Positions 53,475 through 63,578 are shown, counted from the stretch's first letter. The stretch: DNA of 64,000 nt from Oscillospiraceae bacterium (GCA_017547245.1 JAFYQD010000003.1:283994-347993), one strand, 5' to 3'. Numbers and translations are program-made. The notes: generated from the letters alone by a model not told the origin.

Positions 53475-54356
53475 GTGAAAGCAACATTGTCGGATAAGGC
53501 GCTTGCAATTGTAAAAAAGATGCAGCAAAACGAACTGACCGAAAGCTATATTTACGAAGCCGTTGCCGGGTTTGCCAAAGGGGAAGAAAATAAAAAGACC
53601 CTTCTGCGCCTTGCTGCGGAAGAACGCTCTCATTACGAAATCTGGAAAGAATACTCCGGCTTTGAAATGAAGCCCCAGAAGATGAAGGTTTTGAAATATA
53701 AGATTCTGGCCCGTATTTTTGGCTTTACCTTTGCCGTAAAGCTGATGGAAAACGGGGAAGAGGCTGCCCAGGAGGAATATGATCTGCTGGCGCAGGAGGT
53801 GGAAGAAAGCATTCAGATCAAACAGGACGAGGAAGAACACGAAAGAGCCCTGTTGGATATGCTGGACGAAGAACGTCTGCAGTATGTGGGCAGTATGGTG
53901 CTTGGCCTGAACGATGCACTGGTGGAACTGACCGGTTCGCTGGCCGGCTTTACCTTTGCAATGCAGAATACCAACCTGATTGCCCTTTCGGGGTTGATCA
54001 TCGGCATTTCGGCCACTTTCTCCATGGCTTCCAGCGAGTTTTTGGCCGCCCGCAGCGAGGGCCGAACCGATGCCCTCAAGTCCTGCAGCTATACAGGTGT
54101 TGCCTATTTGATCACAGTGGTGCTGCTTATTCTGCCCTATCTTCTGTTTGAAAGCAGCCAGTTTATTTTGGCATTGTTCTGTATGCTGGCCATCGTCATT
54201 CTTATCATTGCCGTGTTTACATACTACACTTCGGTGGCACAGGACCAGCCTTTCAAGTCCCGCTTCTGGGAAATGGCACTTATCAGCGTTGGCGTTGCCG
54301 TTGTTTCGTTTGTGGTGGGCGTACTTGCAAAGAAATTCCTTGGTTTGGATCTGTAA
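53475..54356 (+). CDS. Ferritin-like/VIT1 family iron or manganese transporter
   Basis: The 293-aa protein combines an N-terminal ferritin-like helical bundle with a C-terminal VIT1/CCC1 membrane domain. The bundle (about 1-135) has paired Glu motifs such as AAEERSHYEIW and DEEEHERALLDML that could bind a di-iron centre. The membrane domain has GLNDALVELTGSLAGFTFAM and five helices. Such fusions export iron or manganese from the cytosol. GTG 53475 is the preferred start, because an in-frame GTG at 53466 overlaps AAAGG. The gene stands between two terminators and is probably transcribed alone. Confidence 0.88.
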   Translation: MKATLSDKALAIVKKMQQNELTESYIYEAVAGFAKGEENKKTLLRLAAEERSHYEIWKEYSGFEMKPQKMKVLKYKILARIFGFTFAVKLMENGEEAAQEEYDLLAQEVEESIQIKQDEEEHERALLDMLDEERLQYVGSMVLGLNDALVELTGSLAGFTFAMQNTNLIALSGLIIGISATFSMASSEFLAARSEGRTDALKSCSYTGVAYLITVVLLILPYLLFESSQFILALFCMLAIVILIIAVFTYYTSVAQDQPFKSRFWEMALISVGVAVVSFVVGVLAKKFLGLDL

Positions 54357-54360
54357 CATA

Positions 54361-54396
54361 AAAAGCAACCCGACGGTTTTCCGTCGGGTTGCTTTT
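54361..54396. terminator. Bidirectional terminator
   Basis: AAAAGCAACCCGACGG (54361-54376) and CCGTCGGGTTGCTTTT (54381-54396) form a perfect 16-bp stem around TTTT. It ends the transporter gene on + and the rlmD operon on -. Confidence 0.96.
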
Positions 54397-54397
54397 G

Positions 54398-54712
54398 TTA
54401 TTCGGTTGTTTCGGCCGATTGGTCAAGGATGATTTGCAGAGCGTTCAGCTTTCCCAGCAGGTCATATAACCCATCCTGACTCAGCACACCCCTTTTCAGG
54501 TCATGGGGGAGAAGTCCAGCTTCATCGGCCTCATAGTCGGCAAGCCACAATCCACCGGAATAGTATTCTCCCAGTTCTTCCAGCAGGGGAAGAGCGGCGT
54601 TGTATGCTTCCATGGCCTTCAGCAATTGGTCAGCAGCGCGGGACAGTCGGTCAAACTTATCTTCCATAAGCTTGACACGCTCAATGCGTTCCATTTGTTT
54701 TTCCTTATCCAT
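54398..54712 (-). CDS. DUF4298 family protein
   Basis: The 104-aa cytosolic protein is largely helical and carries the DUF4298 signature: LEELGEYYSGGLWLADYEAD followed by EAGLLPHDLKRGVLSQDGLY. The function is unknown. It begins 4 bp after the stop of the upstream DUF6440 gene and is the last gene of the rlmD operon. Confidence 0.85.
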   Translation of the reverse strand: MDKEKQMERIERVKLMEDKFDRLSRAADQLLKAMEAYNAALPLLEELGEYYSGGLWLADYEADEAGLLPHDLKRGVLSQDGLYDLLGKLNALQIILDQSAETTE

Positions 54713-54716
54713 AGTC

Positions 54717-54899
54717 TCAATCCCTTACAATGGGCGAAACCACAGGTTTGCCGTCCCTGCCCAGCAGGGGAGTAAGCCCTCCGGCGTTTCCGCAGGCATG
54801 GAAAACATAGTTTACGCCTGTTTCTTTGTCCACCCAGATTTCGGTGGTGTTAAGGGCACCCTGAGAATACACCTTTTCAAATCTTTCGTTTTTGGCCAT
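54717..54899 (-). CDS. Small DUF6440-like protein
   Basis: The 60-aa protein contains TTEIWVDKETGVNYVFHACG and GGLTPLLGRDGKPVV, matching the DUF6440-type pattern. It is cytosolic and of unknown function. The start at 54899 follows AAAGGAGGAGTCACC. It lies 14 bp after rlmD in the same operon. Confidence 0.8.
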   Translation of the reverse strand: MAKNERFEKVYSQGALNTTEIWVDKETGVNYVFHACGNAGGLTPLLGRDGKPVVSPIVRD

Positions 54900-54913
54900 G
54901 GTGACTCCTCCTT

Positions 54914-56281
54914 TTATTTGCTGCCTTTTTTGGTTAAAAGAATCACTGCCTCCACGTTGGCGGTGCGGGGGAACATATCCACCGCACGGGCCTGTGCGGC
55001 TTTATAGCCGCGCTGGGCAAACAGTTCCACATCACGGGCGGCGGTGGCGCTGTTGCAGCTTACCATTACCACACGCTGGGGGGCCATGGCGCAGATGGCT
55101 TCAATGGTTTCCAAACTGCAGCCCTTGCGGGGCGGGTCTACCAGTACCACGTCGGGGCGCAGGCCTTCCTCGGCCAGACGGGCAGCAGCCTGCCCGGCGT
55201 CGGCGCACATAAAGCGTGCATTGGTTACACCGTTGGCGGCAGCGTTGGTCTTGGCGTTTTCAATGGCCTGCGGAACAATTTCCACACCAATCAGTTCTCT
55301 GACCTGGCCGGCCATGGAAAGACCAATGGTGCCTGCGCCGCAATAGAGATCCAACAGCAGCTCGTTTCCGCTCAGTCCGGCCATGCGTGCGGCTTCCTGA
55401 TACAACAGCTGGGCACCCTGGCGGTTGACCTGATAGAAGGCAAGGGGAGAGATGTTCAGTTTTACACCGCACAGCACATCCGAAATAACCTCGCTGCCCC
55501 AAAGCAGCTTGGTGTCGGTACCCATAATCACATTGGTGACGGCATCGTTGCGGTTCAGCAGTACGCCCGAAACCTGTGCACAGGCGGTGCGCACCTTTTC
55601 AACCAGCAGGTCGGTGCGGGGCAAACCGAATTTTGTCACCACCAGCACCACCATAATTTGGCCTGTAGCTTCGGCTTTGCGCAAAAAGATATGGCGCAGT
55701 GTTCCGGTGTGCTTTTCTTCATCATAGGGGGCAACACCGCATTGCTCGGCATATTCCAGCACGGCGGCGGTGATGGGGGCAAACTCTTCGGGCTGCAGCA
55801 AACAGTCGGCACAGGGCAGCACACGGTGGCTGCGTGGGGCATAAAATCCCGAAACGGCACGGCCATCCTTGCCCACGGCCACGGGGATAAGTGCCTTGTT
55901 GCGGTAGCGGTCGGCATTGGGCGAAGGGATGATGGGCAGCATGTTTGGCTCACACTTGCCGATGCGGCGCAGGTCCTGACGCACCCAGTCCTCCTTGATG
56001 GAAAGCTCGGCCTCATAGCTGAGGGAACGCAGGGCGCAGCCGCCGCATTTGCCAAACACGGGGCAGACCGGATCCACACGCAGGTTGGAAGGCCGTGTCA
56101 TCCGCTCGGCAATGGCATAGGCATAGCTTTTATTAACCTTTACAACCTTTGCCATCAACTGGTCGCCGGGAACGGTATAGGGAACAAACACCGCCATGCC
56201 GTCGCAGCGGCCGATGCCGTTGCCTTCGCTGGTAACACCGCTGATGGAAAGGGAGATAATCTGATTTTTTTGAAGAGCCAT
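54914..56281 (-). CDS. rlmD: 23S rRNA (uracil-C5)-methyltransferase, RlmD/RumA type
   Basis: The 455-aa enzyme methylates a uracil in 23S rRNA using SAM. It has an N-terminal TRAM domain (ISGVTSEGNGIGRCDGMAVF), iron-sulfur cysteines in CPVFGKCGGC and VLPCADC, the SAM site LLLDLYCGAGTIGLS and the catalytic cysteine in VMVSCNSATAARD. ATG at 56281 is chosen because GGAGGATC lies just upstream; the frame extends 22 codons further without a ribosome site. The Gram-positive homologue may modify more than one position (RlmCD type), which sequence alone does not decide. Confidence 0.93.
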   Translation of the reverse strand: MALQKNQIISLSISGVTSEGNGIGRCDGMAVFVPYTVPGDQLMAKVVKVNKSYAYAIAERMTRPSNLRVDPVCPVFGKCGGCALRSLSYEAELSIKEDWVRQDLRRIGKCEPNMLPIIPSPNADRYRNKALIPVAVGKDGRAVSGFYAPRSHRVLPCADCLLQPEEFAPITAAVLEYAEQCGVAPYDEEKHTGTLRHIFLRKAEATGQIMVVLVVTKFGLPRTDLLVEKVRTACAQVSGVLLNRNDAVTNVIMGTDTKLLWGSEVISDVLCGVKLNISPLAFYQVNRQGAQLLYQEAARMAGLSGNELLLDLYCGAGTIGLSMAGQVRELIGVEIVPQAIENAKTNAAANGVTNARFMCADAGQAAARLAEEGLRPDVVLVDPPRKGCSLETIEAICAMAPQRVVMVSCNSATAARDVELFAQRGYKAAQARAVDMFPRTANVEAVILLTKKGSK

Positions 56282-56455
56282 AACGGATCCTCCTATGTTT
56301 TTCTGACATAAAATTATACCACATTCAAGGCGGATAGAAAAGAACAAGACCGAGGCTTTGTCCCAGGTCTTTTTATTTTTCGTTCGTTGTACTTTTTTGA
56401 CAAATATGGTAACATTAATTGTTAGAACAACTTTTTAGAAAGCGAGCACACACCT

Positions 56456-58369
56456 ATGCTGGTTTCGTTGGAAAATGCGGCCAAGTCCTTTGGCGCAGAA
56501 GAAATATTTTTTGGCGTTACCGCTTCGGTAGAGCCGGGCGACCGCATTGGCCTTATTGGCGCAAACGGTGCAGGCAAAACCACCCTTTTGGGGGTGCTTA
56601 CCGGTGAACTGGAGGCCGACGAAGGCAGCGTAAGCCGCCAGCGCGGCATCACCATCGGCTATTTGAAGCAGAACAGCGGCCTTGATTATTCCAACAGCAT
56701 CCGCGAAGAAATGCGTTCGGTTTTTGCCGAAACGCTGGCGCTGGAAGCACGCATGAACGACCTGACCGCACAGCTTGGTGCAGGCGGACTTTCGCCCCGG
56801 CAGCAGGAAGAACTGGCCAAGGAATACGCCCATGTGCAGGAACTGTTCGAGGTGGGCGAAGGCTACCAGATTGATGTGAAAATCAATACCATCCTAAGCG
56901 GTATGGGCTTTGCCGGCGAGGATATGACCAAAAGCGTGGAATTCCTCAGCGGCGGTGAAAAGACCCGTCTGGCCATCTGCAAGCTTTTGCTGGAAGACCC
57001 CGACCTGCTTATTTTGGACGAACCGACCAACCATCTGGACTTCCGCACCCTGTTGTGGCTGGAAGAATATCTGACCGGCTATCGTGGGGCATTGCTGATT
57101 GTTTCCCACGACCGCTATTTCCTCGACCGTCTGGTCAACAAGGTATGGGAAATTGAAAATACCCGTTTTTACACCTATAAGGGCAACTATACCAAGTATG
57201 TTGCCCTGAAGGAAGAACGGGTTACCCGACAGATGAAGGAATATGAACTGCAGCAGCAGGAAATTGCCGCCATGCAGGATTATGTGGACCGCAACATTGT
57301 GCGTGCCACCACCTCCACCCGTGCCAAAAGCCGCCTGAAGGCGCTGCAGCGCATGGAGCGTGTAGAGCGTCCCACCCTGCCGCCCACCCCCATGAAGCTC
57401 CGCTTTGACACCGAGCGTGACCCTGTTAAGGATGTGCTTACCACCAATGGGCTGGAACTGGCCGTTGGGGAAGGTGCGGGACGCAAGGTTTTGGCGCAGA
57501 ATGTGGAACTGGAGATAAAACGGGGCGAAAAGGTGGCCATTGTCGGCACCAACGGCACCGGCAAAACCACCCTGCTCAAGGCCGTTCAAAGTATGATTCC
57601 CTCGGTCGGGCGTGTCACATGGGGCAAAGGAACCCGTCTGGCCTATTTTGACCAGGGAACCGACAGCCTGAACGAAAAAAATATCGTTCTGGAAGAGATT
57701 CACAGTGCCTATCCTGCCAGCTATGAACAGCAGGTGCGCACCGTGCTGGGCTGGGTCGGCCTTAGCGGTGAAGATGCCTTTAAGCTGGTGGGACAGCTTT
57801 CGGGCGGTGAGTGTGCCCGACTTAAGTTTGCCATTATGATGATGCGCAAAGGCAATGTGCTGATTCTGGACGAACCGACCAACCACCTTGACCTTTCGGC
57901 CAAGGAAGTGCTGGACCGTGCCCTGCGCGATTTTGAGGGGACCATTATCATGGTATCCCATGACCGCTATCTGCTGGACCGTGTGCCCACACGGATCATT
58001 GAAATGTCCGGCAGCCGTCTGCTCAGCTATAAGGGCGGCTTCAGCAACTATATGGAATATGCAGACCTGAAGCCCCGCAAGGAACAGCCTGCCCAGACCG
58101 AAAAGAAAGAGGGCAAGGGCGCAAAGGAATATACCCGTGGCAAAGAGGCCCGCAAAGCCGAGGCCAAACGCCGCAAAGCCCTGGCCGAGAATGAGCAGGC
58201 CATCCAGGAGACCGAGGCCCTTATTGCACAGCTGGAAGAAGAACTGGCCACACCCGAGGTTCAAAGCGATTTTGTTCGTTTGGATGAAATCTGTTCTCTG
58301 TTGGATCGGTCTAAAAATGATCTTTCCGAACTGATGGATCAGTGGGTGGAACTTCAGGACGAAGGCTGA
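56456..58369 (+). CDS. ABC-F family ATPase (Uup/YdiF-like)
   Basis: The 637-aa protein has two ABC domains without membrane segments, the mark of ABC-F factors that act on the ribosome. The first has Walker A GANGAGKTT, signature LSGGEKTRLA and LDEPTNHLDF. The second has GTNGTGKTT near residue 364, LSGGECARLK and LDEPTNHLDL. Between them lies the linker RATTSTRAKSRLKALQRMER. The C-terminal tail is a charged coiled coil, as in Uup/YdiF. A TTGACA box at 56397-56402 may be the -35, but the -10 is poor. Nothing points to antibiotic resistance. Confidence 0.92.
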   Translation: MLVSLENAAKSFGAEEIFFGVTASVEPGDRIGLIGANGAGKTTLLGVLTGELEADEGSVSRQRGITIGYLKQNSGLDYSNSIREEMRSVFAETLALEARMNDLTAQLGAGGLSPRQQEELAKEYAHVQELFEVGEGYQIDVKINTILSGMGFAGEDMTKSVEFLSGGEKTRLAICKLLLEDPDLLILDEPTNHLDFRTLLWLEEYLTGYRGALLIVSHDRYFLDRLVNKVWEIENTRFYTYKGNYTKYVALKEERVTRQMKEYELQQQEIAAMQDYVDRNIVRATTSTRAKSRLKALQRMERVERPTLPPTPMKLRFDTERDPVKDVLTTNGLELAVGEGAGRKVLAQNVELEIKRGEKVAIVGTNGTGKTTLLKAVQSMIPSVGRVTWGKGTRLAYFDQGTDSLNEKNIVLEEIHSAYPASYEQQVRTVLGWVGLSGEDAFKLVGQLSGGECARLKFAIMMMRKGNVLILDEPTNHLDLSAKEVLDRALRDFEGTIIMVSHDRYLLDRVPTRIIEMSGSRLLSYKGGFSNYMEYADLKPRKEQPAQTEKKEGKGAKEYTRGKEARKAEAKRRKALAENEQAIQETEALIAQLEEELATPEVQSDFVRLDEICSLLDRSKNDLSELMDQWVELQDEG

Positions 58370-58450
58370 CAGTTTTATAGACAAAATGCTGGATTTTAGT
58401 TCCACAGCGGTCTATAATAAAGATAAGCAAAAAAGAATGGAGGAAAAAGC

Positions 58451-59623
58451 ATGAAAGTGGAATGGAACAGGAAATATACCACCATTGCCATCTATGCGGT
58501 ATGTGTAATTCTGATTGGGTTGCTGGCGGCAGTTTTTCTGTTCCGCTTTACCGAAATTACCCATAAGCTGAAAGAAATTACCGCTGTGCTGCTGCCGTTT
58601 ACCATTGCCATCTTGGTGGCGGTTCTGCTCAATCCTCTGCTTAATCTGATAGAAAAAAAGCTGCTGAAAAACATTGCCAAGCGCAGCACAAAACGCAAAC
58701 TGGGCATTCTGCTTACCTATATTCTGGTGCTGGCATTGGTTGGCTGGGGCGTGTGGTATCTTATCCCCCGCACGCTGGAAAGCATCATGTCCATCTATAA
58801 CGCCATACCGTCTTATATAAATGATGTTGGCGGATTGCTTACCTCTATTATTGAAAAACTGCCCGGCGGGATGCTTCCTGACGAAATGGCTGATATGCTG
58901 CAGGAGGCCGCCCAAAGCATTTACACCTGGCTGCGCGGTATTCTGCCAACCGTTATGATGGGCATTACACGTGTCACTTCGGGCCTGCTTAACTTTGTGG
59001 TGGGCATCATTCTTTCGGTTTACCTTCTTTACGAAAAGGAACTCTTTTTCGCCCAGGGCAAAAAGATTGTATATGCCTTTTTGCCTGAACGCACAGCCGA
59101 TGTAGTGGTTTCCACCCTGCGTGACGGCGGCCAGAAAATTGGCGGCTTCATTTCGGGCAAGGTTCTGGATTCCCTTATCATTGGTGTTATGTGCTTCATC
59201 GGCATGATCATTATGGATATCCCTTATGTGGTGCTGGTAAGCGTGGTGGTGGGTGTCACCAACATCATCCCTTATTTTGGCCCTTTCATTGGTGCCATTC
59301 CGTCCATCCTGTTTATTCTGACCGCCGACCCTGTTAAGGCTTTGTGGTTTGCCATATTCATTCTGGCATTGCAGCAGTTTGACGGCAACATTCTTGGCCC
59401 CCGCATTCTGGGTGAAAGCACCGGTCTTTCGGCCATATGGGTCATCTTCGCCATCCTGTTCTTTGGCAAGCATCTTGGTTTTGTGGGCATGGTATTCGGC
59501 GTTCCGCTGTTTGCCATCATCTATGCACTGCTTAAGGGTTTGGTGCAGTATTGCCTGTGGAAAAAGGGCAAGCCTCTGGATACTCGGGAATATGTTTCGG
59601 AGCGGCATCCTTTGCTCAAATAA
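58451..59623 (+). CDS. AI-2E family transporter (PerM/YdbI-like permease)
   Basis: The 390-aa membrane protein has about eight helices and the AI-2E_transport pattern: TAVLLPFTIAILVAVLLNPL, LSVYLLYEKELF, NIIPYFGPFIGAIPS and ILGPRILGESTGLSAIWVI. Substrates of this family are poorly defined and range from autoinducer-2 to sodium/proton exchange. TATAAT at 58413-58418 suggests its own promoter. GGAGG precedes ATG 58451. Confidence 0.93.
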   Translation: MKVEWNRKYTTIAIYAVCVILIGLLAAVFLFRFTEITHKLKEITAVLLPFTIAILVAVLLNPLLNLIEKKLLKNIAKRSTKRKLGILLTYILVLALVGWGVWYLIPRTLESIMSIYNAIPSYINDVGGLLTSIIEKLPGGMLPDEMADMLQEAAQSIYTWLRGILPTVMMGITRVTSGLLNFVVGIILSVYLLYEKELFFAQGKKIVYAFLPERTADVVVSTLRDGGQKIGGFISGKVLDSLIIGVMCFIGMIIMDIPYVVLVSVVVGVTNIIPYFGPFIGAIPSILFILTADPVKALWFAIFILALQQFDGNILGPRILGESTGLSAIWVIFAILFFGKHLGFVGMVFGVPLFAIIYALLKGLVQYCLWKKGKPLDTREYVSERHPLLK

Positions 59624-59638
59624 AAATCAATCATTCAT

Positions 59639-59668
59639 ACGGGGGCGGTCTTCCGTCCCCGTGTTCTT
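59639..59668 (+). terminator. Terminator of the AI-2E transporter gene
   Basis: ACGGGGGCGG (59639-59648) pairs with CCGTCCCCGT (59653-59662) with one mismatch-type bulge and is followed by a T-rich run. Confidence 0.85.
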
Positions 59669-59680
59669 TTTCAGGTTGTT

Positions 59681-61756
59681 ATGGATATTTTCAAAATCTT
59701 GGAACAACAGAATATCTTTTTGACCGACTGCCAGAAAAAAGCGGTAACATCCCGTGAAAAGGCAGTGCTGCTGTTGGCTGTGCCGGGTGCCGGCAAAACC
59801 ACTACTTTGGCCGCCCGTGCCGCATGGCTGATGGCCGAGGGTCTCTGTGCCCCCGACCGGATGCTCAACCTTACCTTTAACCGTGAGGCAGCTGCCGATA
59901 TGCAGCGCAGGTTTGACCGATTGTTTGGTCATGTTTGGCCGACAGATCAGCAACCTCGGTTTTCGACCATACACAGTTTCTGCTATCGCCTTTTGGGGGA
60001 CTATGCCGCCGACCGCGGCACCGAGGTTCCCAAACTTCTGGCCGAAGGGCAGCAGCGCAGCATGGTGCTGAACATCTATCGTGAAAAAACAGGGGAGTAC
60101 CTGACCGAAGAAGGGCTGGATCAGCTGATCAATGCCATAGGCTTGTGCGCAAACCTGATGTATGACCAACAGGAGTGCCGCCGTCTGGAACGTGAGGTGC
60201 ATGGGCTGGGCGATGTTCGTCAGGCTTATAAAACCTATAAGCTGGAACACCACCTGATGGATTTTGACGATATGCTCAGCTATGCTTTGCAGGTGCTGCG
60301 CCGTCAGCCTGACCGTGCTGCCCGACTGCGCCTGCAATACCCTTATCTTCATCTTGACGAAGCACAGGATACCTCGCTGCTGCAGCACAGCATCATCGAG
60401 GCGCTTGACCCTGCCAATGTCTTTTTTGTTGGGGATGAAGATCAAAGCATCTATGGCTTCCGTGGGGCGTTCCCCGACGCACTGCTGGAGTTTGAAAAGC
60501 GTCACAGGGGCGGCGTTGTGCTTAAAATGGAAGACAATTTCCGCTCGGCAGACAGCATTGTGGAGGGGGCCAATGCCTTTGTGGCAGGCAACCGCCACCG
60601 TTACCCAAAGAATATGCATCCCTTCCGCAGCAAGGTTGGTGGGATACACACCCTTGTGGTCAAAGAGGCCGACAGACAGTACGCAAAGGTGGCGGAAGAA
60701 CTGAAGAATCTTCCCCAAAACCAAACAGCGGCCGTTCTTTACCGCGGAGGTCTTACTGCGGCGGCCATGGCAGATGTTCTGCTTAGGCAAAACATACCCT
60801 TTGCGCTGCGTGCCAAGCGTTATCCGCTGCTGCAGGATGGCGTTGTGCGTGATGTGCTGTCCATGCTGCGGCTGGCCCTTGACCCTTCCGACGGGCAGGC
60901 TTTTTTGCAGGTTTACTATAAATTGGGCTGTTATATCAACCGGGAGATGGCCCAGCGTGTGGTCGGCGCCAAACCGCATGACCTGTGGGAATATCTGGCC
61001 GAAGAGGTGGATTTCCCGGGGAAAAGCACCGCACGAATCTCCTTCCTTCAGTCATTCTTCCGCAGGATGCGTGGATGGACCGCCCAGCGTGCCATCGACC
61101 GCGTTGTGTACGAACTGGAGTATATTGACCGGGTGGAAAAACGAGGGGAATCGGGCTATGCCGGGGAGCTGGCGGCCCAACGGCTGGCGGTGCTTCACTC
61201 CATTGCCGGCGGCTGCGGCGGCATTGCCGAATTTGCCGACCGTCTGGCCGAACTGGACGAGCAGATAGACCGCAGCGCAGACCCACAGGCTGCCGTCACC
61301 CTTTCCACCGTTCATTCGGCCAAGGGACGAGAGTTTGACCGTGTGTGGATCATCGACCTGATTGAGGGCGTTTTCCCCAGCGGACAGGCGGTGGAAGAGA
61401 ACCTGACCGGAAACGATATGTCGATGGAGGAAGAAGCCCGCATGTTCTATGTGGCAGCCACCCGAGCCAAAGACAGCCTGACCCTGTGCACCGTCGAAGA
61501 GTTTTGTGGATACGAGCTGCTTTCCTCCCGTTTTGTTCCTCGCATTCTGCAATCCGGACAGGCCGGGGAGAGTCAGGAAATTTTGGAACTGGGGCTGCGC
61601 CGCGGCGTGCGGCTCTCTCATAAAACCTTTGGCTTTGGTACAGTGGAGGACATCGATATTACCCGTGGAATATTTGCTGTGCGCTTTGCCAAACTGGGGG
61701 TAAAAACCTTTTCTGTCGCATCTATGCAGCAGGGGGATATTTTCCGCATTCTGTAA
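59681..61756 (+). CDS. UvrD/PcrA-like superfamily 1 helicase
   Basis: The 691-aa helicase unwinds DNA using ATP. Walker A is AVPGAGKTTT (about 33-42). Further SF1A motifs are STIHSFCYR, LHLDEAQDTS, VGDEDQSIYGFRGA, MEDNFRS, TVHSAKGREFDRVWIIDL (about 542) and FYVAATRAKDSLTL. It is somewhat shorter than PcrA, which is about 730 residues, but has a PcrA-like C-terminal segment (SHKTFGFGTVEDID). It may be an accessory paralogue rather than the main PcrA. The ribosome site is weak. Confidence 0.9.
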   Translation: MDIFKILEQQNIFLTDCQKKAVTSREKAVLLLAVPGAGKTTTLAARAAWLMAEGLCAPDRMLNLTFNREAAADMQRRFDRLFGHVWPTDQQPRFSTIHSFCYRLLGDYAADRGTEVPKLLAEGQQRSMVLNIYREKTGEYLTEEGLDQLINAIGLCANLMYDQQECRRLEREVHGLGDVRQAYKTYKLEHHLMDFDDMLSYALQVLRRQPDRAARLRLQYPYLHLDEAQDTSLLQHSIIEALDPANVFFVGDEDQSIYGFRGAFPDALLEFEKRHRGGVVLKMEDNFRSADSIVEGANAFVAGNRHRYPKNMHPFRSKVGGIHTLVVKEADRQYAKVAEELKNLPQNQTAAVLYRGGLTAAAMADVLLRQNIPFALRAKRYPLLQDGVVRDVLSMLRLALDPSDGQAFLQVYYKLGCYINREMAQRVVGAKPHDLWEYLAEEVDFPGKSTARISFLQSFFRRMRGWTAQRAIDRVVYELEYIDRVEKRGESGYAGELAAQRLAVLHSIAGGCGGIAEFADRLAELDEQIDRSADPQAAVTLSTVHSAKGREFDRVWIIDLIEGVFPSGQAVEENLTGNDMSMEEEARMFYVAATRAKDSLTLCTVEEFCGYELLSSRFVPRILQSGQAGESQEILELGLRRGVRLSHKTFGFGTVEDIDITRGIFAVRFAKLGVKTFSVASMQQGDIFRIL

Positions 61757-61876
61757 TGCCGTTTGTGAACAGCCCGTGAATTTTGTGTCAATTCAAAGGA
61801 GTCACCGTTCCTTTCGCTTTCGGGATGTGATATGCTTGTACCATGCAAGGGCGCTTTGGCGCAAAGGAGGATCATT

Positions 61877-63538
61877 TTGAAACTCAATATCAACTGGAGA
61901 AAAAGTAAAGTTATCATTTATGGGGGCATTACGCTGGCGCTGGCCATTTATGTCTTTGTTCAGTCGCTCAACATCAGTCCCATGTATCTGGAAGGCGCCA
62001 CCTTCTGGTGCTTTGCCCTTACGGCGTATGTTGTTGCAGGCGTGTTTCTGCATTACGGCAGCATTTTTGTCGAACGCATCAACCCCAACCCCGAGCAGGA
62101 GGGACCCTATCGTGTGGTGCCTCAGCTCAAGCTGCCCAAATGGGCTGTCTGGGTTATTGTAATTCCCTGGGGGTTTCTGCTGCTGATGAACATCATTATG
62201 TCGCCGCTGCTCAGCTATCCGGCCTATCGTGACCAGCTGGGTGTGCCCGAAGTGCGGGAGTTTACCAGCGATGTTCAGGTGATGGATCTTGATCAGCTGC
62301 CTGTTGTGGACAAGGAACTGGCCGCAAAGCTGGCGGATAAAAAGCTGGGTGAACGTCCCAGCCTGGGCAGCCAGGTATATCTGGGCGAACCCACGGTGCA
62401 GCAGGTGAAGGGCGAGTTGGTGTGGGTTGTTCCGCTGCAGCATTCCGGATTTTTCAAGTGGCTGACCAACATGGAAGGCACCCCGGGTTATATCGTGGTT
62501 TCGGCCACCAACCCCAATAACGTGGAATATGTGGAAGATTACCTGATTAAGATACAGCCCAACAGTTACCTGATGCATGACCTTGCAAGGCATACCCGTT
62601 TTGGCGGTGCGTTGTTCAAGGGCATCACCGACTATTCCTTTGAACTGGACAACAACGGACAGCCTTTCTGGGTGGTTTCGACCTATAAAAACCGTCGCGG
62701 CTTTGCTCTGCCCGAAGCCACCGGTGCCATCCTTGTAAATGCCGGCACAGGTGAATGTGCGGACTATGGCATCAATGATCTGCCTTCCTGGGTAGACCGT
62801 GTTCAGCCCGAAGATTTTGTTATGAACCAGATCAACAATCAGGGCGAATATGTCCATGGCATTTTCAACTTTGCCAACAAGGATAAGTTCCAGACCTCGG
62901 AAGGCGAAATGATCATCTACAACGATGGCCGCTGCTATATGTTCACCGGCCTTACCAGCGTAGGCCGTGACGAAAGTGCCATCGGCTTTATGATGGTGGA
63001 TATGGTTACCAAGGAAAGCATCCGTTACCAGATCAGCGGCGCCACCGAATGGTCTGCCCAGAAGTCGGCCGAAGGCAAGGTGCAGAACCTTCGTTATGAG
63101 GCTTCCTTCCCCCTGATTTTGAATGTGGATGGTGTTCCCACCTACTTTATGACCCTGAAGGATGCCGAAGGCCTGATCAAACAGTATGCCTTTGTTTCGG
63201 TAGAAAACTATTCCATTGTTGGCACCGGCGAAACCATCCGTGAGGCCAATGGCGACTATATTCAGAATCTGCGTGCCAGTGGCAGCAATGTGATGACCGA
63301 TGCTGAGACCCAACAGACCAAAACAGGGGCAGTCGACCGCATCGCCTCCGAGTTTGACGGTATTCAGACCGTTTATCGCCTTACGCTTCAGGGGCAGGGC
63401 GGAGTTATCTATGAAGTGGCCGCCTCGGTCAGCGACCAGCTGGCACTTACCCAAACGGGTGACCGTGTGGAACTGGTTTACAACGAAGGAGAGGGAACAC
63501 TGCATTGCAGCCGTTTCTCCAATCTTTCCCTGAAATAA
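61877..63538 (+). CDS. Large membrane-anchored protein of unknown function
   Basis: The 553-aa protein starts at TTG 61877, six bases after AAAGGAGG; the frame to 61832 lacks a ribosome site. Three hydrophobic segments occur in the first 120 residues. A domain of about 430 residues follows and is probably extracellular, mostly beta-rich, with no motif I recognise. It has no signal peptide of the usual kind. It stands alone between the helicase gene and a strong terminator. Confidence 0.75.
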   Translation: MKLNINWRKSKVIIYGGITLALAIYVFVQSLNISPMYLEGATFWCFALTAYVVAGVFLHYGSIFVERINPNPEQEGPYRVVPQLKLPKWAVWVIVIPWGFLLLMNIIMSPLLSYPAYRDQLGVPEVREFTSDVQVMDLDQLPVVDKELAAKLADKKLGERPSLGSQVYLGEPTVQQVKGELVWVVPLQHSGFFKWLTNMEGTPGYIVVSATNPNNVEYVEDYLIKIQPNSYLMHDLARHTRFGGALFKGITDYSFELDNNGQPFWVVSTYKNRRGFALPEATGAILVNAGTGECADYGINDLPSWVDRVQPEDFVMNQINNQGEYVHGIFNFANKDKFQTSEGEMIIYNDGRCYMFTGLTSVGRDESAIGFMMVDMVTKESIRYQISGATEWSAQKSAEGKVQNLRYEASFPLILNVDGVPTYFMTLKDAEGLIKQYAFVSVENYSIVGTGETIREANGDYIQNLRASGSNVMTDAETQQTKTGAVDRIASEFDGIQTVYRLTLQGQGGVIYEVAASVSDQLALTQTGDRVELVYNEGEGTLHCSRFSNLSLK

Positions 63539-63545
63539 AAGCAAG

Positions 63546-63578
63546 CAGCAGCACACATTGCGGTGCTGCTGTTTTTTT
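63546..63578 (+). terminator. Terminator after the large membrane protein gene
   Basis: CAGCAGCAC (63546-63554) and GTGCTGCTG (63563-63571) pair and are followed by seven T. It lies directly beside the tRNA-Gln repeat of the opposite strand. Confidence 0.94.

Noticed and set aside
56349-56378. Attenuator-type terminator upstream of the ABC-F gene
   Set aside because: The stem is short (AAGACC with GGTCTT) and interrupted; a role in antibiotic-dependent attenuation cannot be supported.
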